Assembly (NCBI GenBank): GCA_016865015.1 | Contig: CP018226.1 | Coordinates: forward strand, 4,603,501-4,667,500 | Direction of reading: 5' to 3' | Length of the DNA: 64,000 bases | Origin: Rhizobiales bacterium IMCC20636 | GTDB lineage: Bacteria > Pseudomonadota > Alphaproteobacteria > Rhizobiales > GCA-2746425 | Shown here: piece by piece, positions 9,646-17,851 of the stretch | Numbering within the stretch: the stretch's first letter is position 1 | How the letters are laid out: each line of letters opens with the position of its first letter | Translations under genes and position numbers: made by a program | Notes under the pieces: model-generated | The model's input: only the letters and a program-made list of their open reading frames with translations | Databases searched by the model: none | What the model was told of the DNA's origin: nothing

Positions 9646-9923
9646 TAGAGCCTTTCAGTTTTATCCGGAAACATTTGACCGGATTGGCGCGTTTGCTGGC
9701 AAGGCACAGGCCACGCCGTGGTCTTTACGACCACAAGTGGGCTGTAACGATGTCCAGCGAGCGCGCAAAGCCGGCCTTCGGTGCCCCGGAACAGCCCACC
9801 AGCGGCGTTAGCCAGCTTGCCCGATGCGCCGCCCCCGATACTTTTGGGCGCTGCGCTGACTGCCTTGGCTGGATGAACTGTTTCGGGGCATCAAATTATT
9901 CCGTATAATCGTGAAAGGCTCTA
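9646..9923. mobile_element. MITE-like element with about 33-bp terminal inverted repeats
   Basis: The two ends are inverted copies. The outer 12 bases are identical (TAGAGCCTTTCA and its complement), and over the first 33 bases 27 positions match by my hand alignment. Both ends finish in TA, as expected for insertion at a TA dinucleotide by an IS630/mariner-type transposase. The 278-bp body has no convincing gene; an 89-codon frame inside it looks accidental. The element fills the whole space between the stop codon of the phosphatase gene and that of the convergent kinase gene. Removing it and one TA would leave the two stops about 3 bases apart. A 31-bp relative occurs at 52566. Confidence 0.7.
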
Positions 9924-11414
9924 CGTATCAAGCGCCGTCTTGAGCGCGGGATATAGCGCCAGATATTTTTGATAGATGTCATCATAGGCCAGCATGGCAA
10001 CAGGGTCGGGCTCAATCAGACGCCCGGGCCTGACCATCGCCTCGATGCCTTCATCAATGGTGGCAAAATGTCCGGCTCCGTGGGCTGCCAGAATGGCCGA
10101 CCCGAGAGACGGACCGTCGGTTGAATCTGGAATACGCAACGGAATACCCGCCGCATCAGCATGTATCTGCATCCACAGATCAGAGCTGGTCGCGCCGCCG
10201 CCAACCACCATTTCGGTGCCGTGATAACCGCCCTTGGCAAAGGAATCCAGAATGGCGCGGGTGCCCAGCGAGATGCCTTCCATGATGGCGCGGAACACAT
10301 GATGCGGCTCGTGTGCCAGCGTCAGACCGGTGATTGCGCCGCGTGACAAGGCATCGGTATAAGGTGTCCGGTTGCCCTGGAAGTGATCCTGTACGATAAC
10401 ACCCTCTGATCCGGGCGGCAGCAGTGCGGCTTTGCGGTTCATCTCCTCAAAGTCCAGCTCGCCGCCAACAAAACGCTTCAGCCAGTTGATGATCGAACCG
10501 GTCGATGTCTGGCCGCCTTCGATGATATAGCGGTCCGGATAGACGATATCGGCATAGGCACCCCACATGCCCTTGGTGTGGAACGGCTTTTCGGTGACAC
10601 CAAATTGCAGATGCGATGAGCCTGTGATCAGGCACAATTGACCGGGCTTGGAGACACCGAGACCAATCATACCGATCAGCGCATCGGCGCCGCCCTGCAC
10701 CACTTTTGTGCTGGTCGTGAGGCCGAGGGCCTCAGCCGCCTTTTGTGTCAGATTGCCCACGACTTCGCCGGGTGCTGCCACCCGTGACGGCCATTTTTCA
10801 ACAAGGTCAGCCATGCCAAGTTTGGTGACCATGGTTTCCGCCCAGCCGCCGCCCCTGTTGTCATAATGCCAGCGCAAGCCGACATTGTTCAGCGACGCGC
10901 AGCGTTGACCGGTCAGGCGCAGGGTCAGAAAATCCTGATATTCGCAGATGGTGACGGCCTTGTCGTAGATGTCCGGTTCGTTGCGCTTGATCCACAATGC
11001 TTTGGGGATCATCCATTCCGCAGACACCGGCCCGCTGCCATTGCCATTGAATTTCAGGCGTTCGTCGCCGGTTTCCAGAACCGCAGCAGCCTCGTCGGAG
11101 GCACGCACATCCATCCACATCAAAGCCGGGCGCAGCGCATTGCCAGCGCCATCCAGAGCAACCACGGTGCAGCATGTGGTGGCATAGGCCATGGCTTCAA
11201 TCTGGTCGGGCTTCAAGCCTGTTTCAGCCAGACAGGCGCGCGTCGCCTTGCACAGACAGTTCCACCAGTCATCGGGCTGCTGCTCGGCACGGGCCCCGGG
11301 CGAAAAAGTGGTTTCGTAAGGCACTGCGTATGACGCGATGCAATGACCTTTGATGTCATAGATGCGCGCGCGCAGGCTCTCGGTGCCGCCATCGGCCGTC
11401 AGAAAATAAGCCAT
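9921..11414 (-). CDS. FGGY-family carbohydrate kinase
   Basis: This is a predicted ATP-dependent sugar kinase of the xylulokinase/glycerol-kinase family (497 residues). The N-terminal ATPase domain shows TADGGTESLRARIYD, then MWMDVRA; the C-terminal FGGY domain shows VVGGGATSSDLWMQIHADA and GPSLGSAILAAHG. The start follows GGAAGAA. Its TAG stop is built from the terminus of the MITE-like element, but the reconstructed empty site also reads TAG, so the C-terminus is probably unchanged. It is the last gene of a minus-strand operon with a SorC regulator, epimerase and acetoin-dehydrogenase-like subunits, so it probably phosphorylates the ketose that enters that route. Confidence 0.88.
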   Translation of the reverse strand: MAYFLTADGGTESLRARIYDIKGHCIASYAVPYETTFSPGARAEQQPDDWWNCLCKATRACLAETGLKPDQIEAMAYATTCCTVVALDGAGNALRPALMWMDVRASDEAAAVLETGDERLKFNGNGSGPVSAEWMIPKALWIKRNEPDIYDKAVTICEYQDFLTLRLTGQRCASLNNVGLRWHYDNRGGGWAETMVTKLGMADLVEKWPSRVAAPGEVVGNLTQKAAEALGLTTSTKVVQGGADALIGMIGLGVSKPGQLCLITGSSHLQFGVTEKPFHTKGMWGAYADIVYPDRYIIEGGQTSTGSIINWLKRFVGGELDFEEMNRKAALLPPGSEGVIVQDHFQGNRTPYTDALSRGAITGLTLAHEPHHVFRAIMEGISLGTRAILDSFAKGGYHGTEMVVGGGATSSDLWMQIHADAAGIPLRIPDSTDGPSLGSAILAAHGAGHFATIDEGIEAMVRPGRLIEPDPVAMLAYDDIYQKYLALYPALKTALDT

Positions 11415-11456
11415 AGTTTCTTCCCCATAGGTAGCGACTTAATCAATAGCGCTGTG

Positions 11457-12698
11457 TCAGTCGGTCTGCAAAATCAGCCTTTCCAGCAAGGCTGGTGAGT
11501 CCCAGTGTGGCATGTGTCCGGTACGAACAATATGCGAGCTGACCCGTGGTGGCATATTGAACATATGCTCTTTCGGTATGATCGTATCCGCAATCCCGAA
11601 GATCGCCGTGACCGGTATGTGCTGGCTCAGCGCTGCGGCGGCTGTAATTGTATCAATGCATTGCATGTTGCCACGCGCGACGGCATCGGCCAGTGGGATC
11701 AGACGCCCCTTGGCCAGTTCATTCGCCATGGTTTCGATGGCATCCAGCGGCAATTTCGAGGCCTTTGGGCCGAGCAGGCGCAACAGATGCACCAATTCGC
11801 CAGCGGAATGGGCATGCGCCATGCCATGCAGGAACGTGCCGTTGATGTCATGGCCACACCCGGCTGGCGCGACCAGAGTTAGTCGACCGACTTTCGAATG
11901 TGTTCGCTCTGCGGCCTGAGCGGCGATATGAGCGCCGAGCGAATGGCCGACAAGATGCACCGGACGATCCTGTTCGTTGAGCAAAGCTTCAAGCCAGGCG
12001 ACGCAATCCTCGACACCGTTTGCATCGGTGCTGTTCTGTCCATGGCCCGGCATGTCGGGTGCCAGGGTCTTCAAGCCGGTTTTCTGCAGGTTTGCCCGCA
12101 AGGCAGCCCAGTTGGAGCCAAGACCGGCAAAGCCATGAATGAACAAGACAGTGTCCAGCGCGGCGTCACTATTGCCTCTGCGAGCGGCAGAGACTGGCGA
12201 AGTTAGGTCGCTTTCGATGCTGGTTTGAACATCATGCGCTTCAATGCGCCCGCGTCTGCCCGTTCCAGTCACGGTGGAAAGGTCAAGGCCGCTCTGGCGC
12301 GCCAGACGGCGGGCCAAAGGCGTTGCCCGCAACCGGTCACTTGTGGATTGCGTGTGGGCACTGCTGCGCATGGCTGCAGTGCTGTTCGTGTCAGGCTCAC
12401 TCGTCTGGGCTGGCGGCTCCGGGCTGTCAGAGACGTGGTCCCAGACATCGGAGGATTCAATGATGGCGATCGGCGCGCCGACATCCACCACATCGCCCGG
12501 CTCGACCAGGGTTTCAATCATTTTTCCTGAACCAAGCGCTGGATATTCGACAAGTGTCTTGTCGGTTTCCAGTTCGAGCAACGGATCGCCCCGCACAAAA
12601 TCATCACCGGGTTTGACCAACCAGTTTGAAATGGTGCCCTGTTCCATCGTCTCGCCGAGACGCGGCATCGGTAATCTGACCTGTGTCACCGCATTCAT
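11457..12698 (-). CDS. acoC: Acetoin-dehydrogenase-like E2 (lipoyl domain fused to alpha/beta hydrolase)
   Basis: The domain order is N-terminal lipoyl domain (lipoyl-lysine motif LELETDKTLVEYPA, about residues 42-55), a peripheral subunit-binding segment (TPLARRLARQSGLD) and a C-terminal alpha/beta hydrolase fold with nucleophile motif GHSLGAH, a late Asp in FGIADTIIP and His in TGHMPHWD. This lipoyl-hydrolase layout, without a classical acetyltransferase domain, is characteristic of AcoC rather than pyruvate dehydrogenase E2. It overlaps E1beta by four bases. No E3 (dihydrolipoamide dehydrogenase) gene is nearby, so the complex must borrow one. The true acyl substrate is uncertain because the locus is otherwise a sugar operon. 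Confidence 0.88.
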   Translation of the reverse strand: MNAVTQVRLPMPRLGETMEQGTISNWLVKPGDDFVRGDPLLELETDKTLVEYPALGSGKMIETLVEPGDVVDVGAPIAIIESSDVWDHVSDSPEPPAQTSEPDTNSTAAMRSSAHTQSTSDRLRATPLARRLARQSGLDLSTVTGTGRRGRIEAHDVQTSIESDLTSPVSAARRGNSDAALDTVLFIHGFAGLGSNWAALRANLQKTGLKTLAPDMPGHGQNSTDANGVEDCVAWLEALLNEQDRPVHLVGHSLGAHIAAQAAERTHSKVGRLTLVAPAGCGHDINGTFLHGMAHAHSAGELVHLLRLLGPKASKLPLDAIETMANELAKGRLIPLADAVARGNMQCIDTITAAAALSQHIPVTAIFGIADTIIPKEHMFNMPPRVSSHIVRTGHMPHWDSPALLERLILQTD

Positions 12699-13678
12699 TT
12701 CAACATCATCCGCACGGCTTCTGTGATCAGTTCAGGCGTCGGCACCGAATTCTGTTCCAGCAGCGGTGAGACGGATATCGGAATGTCTTCACCGGCGACT
12801 CTCACGACCGGATCTTCAAGAAAATCGAAACATTCTTCGGTGATCCGCGCCGCAAGTTCAGCTGCCACACCGGAAGTCATCACCCCTTCGGATACGACCA
12901 TTGCGCGCCCGGCCTGTTCGACAAGCGGACGGATGGTGTCAAAATCCAGCGGATTGAGCGTGCGCAGATCAATAACAGCCGCCTGAATGCCATCTTCGCT
13001 GGCCAATGTGTCGGCTGCTGCGAGTGCATGATGGATCTGCCGCGAATAGCTGACGATGACAAGATCTGCACCCTCGCGCATCACCCGTGCCTTGCCCCAG
13101 GCAGCAGGTTCGGCATCGGTATCCAGCGTGCCTTTCATTGTGTAGAGGCCCTTGTGCTCAATGAACACGACCGGGTCCGGCTGCATCAGGGCCTGACGCA
13201 GCAAATGATAGGCATCCTCGACAGTGGATGGCATGGCAAGGCGAAGCCCCGGCGTATGCATCACATAGGCTTCAAGGCTCTGGCTATGTTGTGCACCCGC
13301 CGAGCGGCCAGTTCCGCCCTGTGTGCGCAAAACCATGGGCACGCCGATCTGCCCGCCAAACATGTAGCGGATCTTGGCCGCCTGATTGGCCAGCTGATCC
13401 ATCGTCATGCCGATGAAATCAACATACATCAGTTCGGCCACCGGGCGGAGCCCGGCCATCGCAGCCCCAACAGCCGAGCCGATGATCGCTGGTTCGGAGA
13501 TTGGCGTGTCGATGACCCGGTCCTCACCAAATTCTTCGATCAGCCCTTTCGTGACGCCATAGGCACCGCCATAGCGGCCAACTTCTTCGCCCATAATGAT
13601 GACGTTTTCATCAGCGCGCATGGTTTCGGTGAGGGCCAGACGCAAAGCGTCGCGATAGGTGGTTTCAATCATTGTCAT
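12695..13678 (-). CDS. acoB: Acetoin/pyruvate-type dehydrogenase E1 component, beta subunit
   Basis: This is the thiamine-diphosphate dehydrogenase beta chain (327 residues, normal length). Typical segments are ALTETMRADENVIIMGEEVG at the N-terminus, GRVIDTPISEP-like DRVIDTPISEPAIIG, and FIEHKGLYTMKG. It pairs with the E1alpha gene just upstream (6-base gap) and the E2 gene downstream (4-base overlap). With the lipoyl-hydrolase E2, this set most resembles acetoin dehydrogenase, which cleaves a methyl-ketol to acetyl-CoA and an aldehyde. The start ATG 13678 has GGAG upstream within the end of E1alpha. Confidence 0.9.
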   Translation of the reverse strand: MTMIETTYRDALRLALTETMRADENVIIMGEEVGRYGGAYGVTKGLIEEFGEDRVIDTPISEPAIIGSAVGAAMAGLRPVAELMYVDFIGMTMDQLANQAAKIRYMFGGQIGVPMVLRTQGGTGRSAGAQHSQSLEAYVMHTPGLRLAMPSTVEDAYHLLRQALMQPDPVVFIEHKGLYTMKGTLDTDAEPAAWGKARVMREGADLVIVSYSRQIHHALAAADTLASEDGIQAAVIDLRTLNPLDFDTIRPLVEQAGRAMVVSEGVMTSGVAAELAARITEECFDFLEDPVVRVAGEDIPISVSPLLEQNSVPTPELITEAVRMMLK

Positions 13679-13683
13679 AGCCC

Positions 13684-14724
13684 CTACTCCCGCGCCAGAA
13701 TTCGTTCGAGACGCGCGCGCACCGGTTCAGGTTCCGGTTCTCCCGGGGCATAGACATCACGGAACATCGAGTTCAACTGAGGTTCTTTCTCGGCAATGGA
13801 GAAATCAATGGTTGCGTCCATTTCGGTTGCGATTTCAGCGTCGACCCGGTCGAGGGTGGATTCATCCATCATCCCTGACGAAATCAACTTGTTGCGTGCG
13901 CTCAAAACCGGATCCTTCTTGCGGCCTTCGGCTTCTTCGATATCGTCGCGGTAGGGCGATTTGTCTTTGCGTGCATGGCCGTAGAAACGATAGCAGTCGA
14001 TGACCAGAAACCCTGGTTGACCAGCCCGGGCACCGGCAATCAGTTCCGCTGCGGCGTCTGCCACATCTTCAACCGCAAGCCCGTCCACCGTGCGCGCGGC
14101 CAGTCCAAATGCCTCGGCGCGTTCGTGAAGTCTGGGGTTTGCCGTGGCCTGATCAATCCGCGTGCCCATGCCATATTGATTGTTGATGCAGACAAACATC
14201 ACCGGCAGTTTCCACAGCGCTGCCATGTTCATGCTTTCATAGAGGATGCCCTGTCCGGTTGCGCCATCGCCGAAAAAGGCAAGAGACACACCACCAGTCT
14301 TGCGGTTGCGCGCCGCCAGACCCGCACCAACGACGGCAGGAATACCGCCACCGACAATTGCGTTGGCACCCAGATGGCCAAGCCCCATATCCGCGATATG
14401 CATGGAGCCGCCCTTGCCGTGGCAATAGCCGGCTTCCTTGCCGGCAATTTCCGCCATCATGCGGGCCGGATCTGCCCCGCGCGCCAGAAAGATGCCGTGG
14501 CCGCGATGGTGCGTGGTGAACGTATCGCCATCGCGCATATTTGCACACACACCGACTGCAGCGCTTTCCTCACCAATCGACAAATGCAGCATCGAGCCTG
14601 CAGACTGGCCACGTACGAACAATTCGCCGACACGTTCTTCAAAGGTGCGCACGCGGCGCATCTGATAATACAGATCTGCCAGGTTCGAATTTTTGACCGC
14701 AGCTTCATTAAGGGCATTCATCAT
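13684..14724 (-). CDS. acoA: Acetoin/pyruvate-type dehydrogenase E1 component, alpha subunit
   Basis: This is the thiamine-diphosphate-binding alpha chain (346 residues). The cofactor motif is clear: GDGATGQG followed 26 residues later by NNQYGMGT. HHRGHGIFLARG and the GKGGSMHIADM motif are also diagnostic for E1alpha of acetoin or branched-chain type. The start ATG 14724 overlaps the stop of the epimerase gene (ATGA). Co-occurrence with acoB and acoC types in the same operon supports a complete E1-E2 set. AcoA-like proteins also act on other hydroxyketones, and the sugar context here suggests a ketol other than acetoin. Confidence 0.9.
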   Translation of the reverse strand: MMNALNEAAVKNSNLADLYYQMRRVRTFEERVGELFVRGQSAGSMLHLSIGEESAAVGVCANMRDGDTFTTHHRGHGIFLARGADPARMMAEIAGKEAGYCHGKGGSMHIADMGLGHLGANAIVGGGIPAVVGAGLAARNRKTGGVSLAFFGDGATGQGILYESMNMAALWKLPVMFVCINNQYGMGTRIDQATANPRLHERAEAFGLAARTVDGLAVEDVADAAAELIAGARAGQPGFLVIDCYRFYGHARKDKSPYRDDIEEAEGRKKDPVLSARNKLISSGMMDESTLDRVDAEIATEMDATIDFSIAEKEPQLNSMFRDVYAPGEPEPEPVRARLERILARE

Positions 14725-15569
14725 ATCAATCCATATTGCCTTGCTTTGTTGCGCAGAAACGGCAGTCCATTTTCCATGACCTCGGCCTCACCAGATGCGA
14801 CCGGCCGCCAGACGGACAGCCCGAATGCCATTTCCGGCGGCATATCGATAAAGCTTTCCATCGCCAGACCTCCCTTGAAACCAATGGCGCGCAATGTTGT
14901 GAAAATCTCATCCCATGCAATCGTCCCGGCGCCGGGTGTGCCGCGATCCGATTCTGAAAGGTGAATGTATTTCAGATGCTCACGGGCATCGATGATGCCC
15001 TGTCCGATGCCTTTTTCCTCAATATTCATGTGGTAGGTATCCAGATGCACGAACATGTTGTCCGCACCGATGCGTTCGATCATGTCGACCGCCTGCCAGC
15101 CTGTGTTCAGCAGATGTGTTTCATAGCGGTTGACCGGCTCGATGCCGAACAGAAGACCGAGGTTTCTGGCGTAAGCTGCAGCACGCGTCAGCGCGTCGGC
15201 AACATTGTCCAGCTCCTGCTGGCTGGGCGGTTTTCCGCTGCGTTCGCCAATGCCGCCATAGACGACACCGGATAAGGCCTCGCAGCCCATTGCGGCACAT
15301 TTGTCGAGCGCCACCTTGAGGAAATCAACCGCACCATCGGGATTGTGAGACGCCCAGACTTCCTGCGGCAGGCCAAGCGAACAGACCGAGCGCATATTGT
15401 GCGCCTCCAATGTCTTGCGGCTGTGTTCTGCATCGACCGATGGCGGATCAAGCAGGGCGATCTCCAGAAAGTCCATATTATAGGAAGCGGCCTTTGCCAC
15501 TGCCTTCTCACATCCTGCACGGTCCCATGACATGGTCCACATGCTGGTATGCACGCCGAAACCTTCCAT
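14721..15569 (-). CDS. TIM-barrel sugar epimerase/isomerase (tagatose-3-epimerase-like)
   Basis: The protein belongs to the xylose-isomerase-like AP-endonuclease-2 superfamily (282 residues). Metal-binding and catalytic signatures of the D-tagatose/D-allulose 3-epimerase group are visible: GIEPVNRYETHLLNT with the catalytic Glu, HLDTYHMNIEE, HLSESDRG and the C-terminal Glu in AMESFID. It would interconvert ketoses at C3 or isomerise a related sugar. It is the first structural gene after the SorC regulator (one-base overlap) and precedes the E1alpha gene, so it likely acts early in the route, before the kinase or the dehydrogenase complex. Confidence 0.85.
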   Translation of the reverse strand: MEGFGVHTSMWTMSWDRAGCEKAVAKAASYNMDFLEIALLDPPSVDAEHSRKTLEAHNMRSVCSLGLPQEVWASHNPDGAVDFLKVALDKCAAMGCEALSGVVYGGIGERSGKPPSQQELDNVADALTRAAAYARNLGLLFGIEPVNRYETHLLNTGWQAVDMIERIGADNMFVHLDTYHMNIEEKGIGQGIIDAREHLKYIHLSESDRGTPGAGTIAWDEIFTTLRAIGFKGGLAMESFIDMPPEMAFGLSVWRPVASGEAEVMENGLPFLRNKARQYGLI

Positions 15570-16543
15570 CAGTTCGTTCCTTTCTGGACTTCTTTTAACA
15601 ACAGTACCGCAAGGGCCTCATCGACCATCATGCGGCTGACAAAACCAGCGCGCAAAACCGCCAGTGTGGCGGCACATTTGCCTTTACCACTGGCGAGGAT
15701 GACAGCATCCATGCCTGTGAATTCCTGTGGCTTCACACATGGCGTACTGCGGTTCAATTCAATATCGGCGACGGACCCGTCAGCCTTGAAGAAAACACCA
15801 CAGCAATCGCCAACCACATCAGCGTCGAGCAATTGCTGGAGCTGCTCCTCACTGAAAATTCCACTTTCGAACAGGATCGCGCCTTCGCGACACTCACCGA
15901 TACTCATCAAGGCATAATCTGCCGTGCGGGCAACCGTCAGCGCTTCGGCAACCAGGCGCTGTGACATGACCACATCGCAGGCCTCCGCACTGTCAGCGAC
16001 AAAGGGCGCGGGCAACAACAGGGCCCGCCCGCCGGTTTGTGCAGCCAGGCGGACACAAACGTCGCCAGGTGCCGTATGGGTGGCATGGGTGACGGATCCC
16101 ATTAGCGAGACGAATGTGAGGTTCTGTTTTGTCACGGCCGTCACATTGTCGGCCATCGCAGACAAAGTACGCCCCCAGCCGACGCCAACCGTGATCGGCT
16201 CTTCGGTTGCGGCGATGCGTTCCAGATAACCTGCTGCCAGCATGCCCACTGCGGCGCGGCCATAACTGTCATCCAGATGCTTGCTCGGCACTGGCGCAAC
16301 CTGCACCTCGCTGAGGTCAAATGCCTTGGCCAACCGATCAGCCAGAGCCAGTGTGCGCGACGTGCGGTGCTCGACCGATATGCGGACCAACCCCTGCTCA
16401 CGCGCATCGGCAAGCATGCGCAAAACCTTGAAACGCGAAATGCCCAGATGCTGGCTGACTTCCTGCTGGCTCAGATTGCCAACATAATAAAGCCACGCCG
16501 CCTGCGCGATTTCGTTATCTGCCTGACGTTTGCCTCCTTGCAT
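15569..16543 (-). CDS. SorC/DeoR-type sugar-binding transcriptional regulator
   Basis: An N-terminal helix-turn-helix (YVGNLSQQEVSQHLGISRFK, about residues 20-40) is followed by the SorC sugar-phosphate-binding domain of about 260 residues (GVGWGRTLSAM, LMGSV, PAPFVADS). The 324-residue length is standard. SorC proteins bind phosphorylated sugars as effectors and control the adjacent operon. The gene heads the minus-strand arm and faces the plus-strand ABC transporter arm across a 240-bp promoter region containing a palindrome at 16617. The start follows GGAGGCGG. Confidence 0.88.
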   Translation of the reverse strand: MQGGKRQADNEIAQAAWLYYVGNLSQQEVSQHLGISRFKVLRMLADAREQGLVRISVEHRTSRTLALADRLAKAFDLSEVQVAPVPSKHLDDSYGRAAVGMLAAGYLERIAATEEPITVGVGWGRTLSAMADNVTAVTKQNLTFVSLMGSVTHATHTAPGDVCVRLAAQTGGRALLLPAPFVADSAEACDVVMSQRLVAEALTVARTADYALMSIGECREGAILFESGIFSEEQLQQLLDADVVGDCCGVFFKADGSVADIELNRSTPCVKPQEFTGMDAVILASGKGKCAATLAVLRAGFVSRMMVDEALAVLLLKEVQKGTN

Positions 16544-16582
16544 GTTGGTATTCCGCCTCCCCGAACGATCCTCACAAATGGC

Positions 16583-16633
16583 TTGACCGAGCTTATCTTC
16601 GTTATATAGTCACATGTGTGCAGTCAATGCACA
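16583..16633 (+). promoter_or_regulatory. Candidate promoter and SorC operator for the ABC/DhaKL arm
   Basis: TTGACC at 16583-16588 and TATAGT at 16605-16610 are spaced by 16 bases and give a plausible sigma70-type promoter reading rightward. Immediately downstream, TGTGCA-GTCAA-TGCACA (16617-16633) is a perfect inverted repeat overlapping the expected transcription start. It is the clearest palindrome in this divergent region, so it is a candidate binding site for the SorC regulator encoded next to it. Confidence 0.45.
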
Positions 16634-16783
16634 AGTGTTGCAAAGAGGCGTTTCAGCAGCGCATTCAGATCATGCAGATATTGCAAAATGATACGCAACG
16701 CTGTAGCTGATGGACGTGAGGCACCGTATTTCCGGGTCCTGAGGAATTCAGTCCGCCAAGGCGGATCAAGGGAGAATGAAACT

Positions 16784-17770
16784 ATGAAAAAACGTACAGT
16801 ACTACTCGCCAGCGCGCTGGTTGCCGGAACGGCATTGTCAGCCTTTGCTGCAAGCCATAGTGGCGGCAAAAACATCGCCACCGTAGTGAAAATTGCTGGT
16901 ATCCAGTGGTTCAACCGCATGGAAGAAGGTGTCAATAAATTCGCTGAAGAATCCGGCAACAATGCGTTCCAGGTTGGCCCTGCACAGGCTGATCCTCAGC
17001 AGCAGGCCGCTCTGATTGAAGATATGATTGCCCAGGGCGTTGATGCTCTTGCTGTTGTGCCAATGTCACCAGAAGCGCTGGAGCCTGTGCTGAAACGCGC
17101 TATGGAAGCTGGCATCACTGTCATCACCCATGAAGCTGCCGCTCAGGAAAATACAAGCTACGATCTTGAAGCCTTCGTGAACGAAGATTTCGGTGCCAAT
17201 CTGATGGAACAGCTTGCACAATGCATGAATGGTGAAGGCGAATACGCCGTGTTTGTCGGGTCTTTGACCTCACAGACCCACAATCAGTGGGTTGATGGTG
17301 CGATTGCACACCAGAAGGCAAACTATCCGAACATGACACTCGTCGGCGACAAGAACGAAACCGCTGATGACGCTGAAAAAGCCTATACCAAGGCGCAGGA
17401 AGTTCTGCGTGCATTCCCGAACATCAAAGGCATGCAGGGTTCTGCATCCACCGATGTTGCCGGTATTGGCCGTGCCATTGAAGAACGTGGCAAAGAAGAT
17501 GACACATGCGTCTTCGGCACCTCCCTGCCATCCATTGCAGGCCAGTATATTGAAACAGGCGCTGTCGACGGCATCGGTTTCTGGGATCCTGCAGTTGCCG
17601 GTGAAGCCATGAACACACTGGCCGTTATGGTCATGGACGGCAAAACCGTCACCGATGGTATGGATCTTGGATTGCCAGGCTATGAGAATATTTCTCTCGA
17701 TGGCAAGGTTATCTATGGCTCAGCCTGGGTGAACGTGAACAAGGAAAACATGGCAGATTATCCTTTCTGA
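16784..17770 (+). CDS. Sugar ABC transporter periplasmic binding protein (RbsB/LsrB type)
   Basis: A Sec signal peptide (positively charged MKKR, then a hydrophobic stretch ending ALSAFAAS) leads a 328-residue periplasmic-binding-protein type 1 fold. Typical elements are [17 protein letters not shown], the [13 protein letters not shown] beta-strand pattern and [11 protein letters not shown]. It belongs to the ribose/rhamnose/autoinducer-2 cluster. ATG 16784 is chosen because the signal peptide begins there and GGGAG lies upstream; a longer open frame from 16616 is not signal-like. It is the first gene of the ABC-dhaKL operon and is followed by a hairpin that may limit read-through. Confidence 0.92.
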   Translation: MKKRTVLLASALVAGTALSAFAASHSGGKNIATVVKIAGIQWFNRMEEGVNKFAEESGNNAFQVGPAQADPQQQAALIEDMIAQGVDALAVVPMSPEALEPVLKRAMEAGITVITHEAAAQENTSYDLEAFVNEDFGANLMEQLAQCMNGEGEYAVFVGSLTSQTHNQWVDGAIAHQKANYPNMTLVGDKNETADDAEKAYTKAQEVLRAFPNIKGMQGSASTDVAGIGRAIEERGKEDDTCVFGTSLPSIAGQYIETGAVDGIGFWDPAVAGEAMNTLAVMVMDGKTVTDGMDLGLPGYENISLDGKVIYGSAWVNVNKENMADYPF

Positions 17771-17785
17771 TCATGTATGATGCGC

Positions 17786-17820
17786 GGGGCAGCTTTCGGG
17801 CTGCCCCAACCGCATTTTTC
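17786..17820 (+). terminator. Hairpin after the binding-protein gene (attenuator-like)
   Basis: GGGGCAGC-TTTCGG-GCTGCCCC forms a perfect 8-bp stem with a 6-base loop, extended by weak GCG/CGC pairing, and is followed a few bases later by TTTTT. It lies 15 bases after the binding-protein stop and 30 bases before the ATPase gene. Partial termination here would keep the binding protein more abundant than the membrane complex. Confidence 0.65.
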
Positions 17821-17851
17821 TATCTGCTCCTCAAAAAAGTTACAGGCCAGC

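Noticed and set aside
9639..9908. 89-codon plus-strand frame inside the 278-bp element
   Set aside because: It starts within the end of the phosphatase gene, spans most of the inverted-repeat element, has no ribosome site and shows no domain; the element structure explains the sequence better.
16616..16783. Longer start for the binding protein at 16784
   Set aside because: The added residues are Cys/Arg-rich and precede a perfect Sec signal peptide; they overlap the promoter and operator region.
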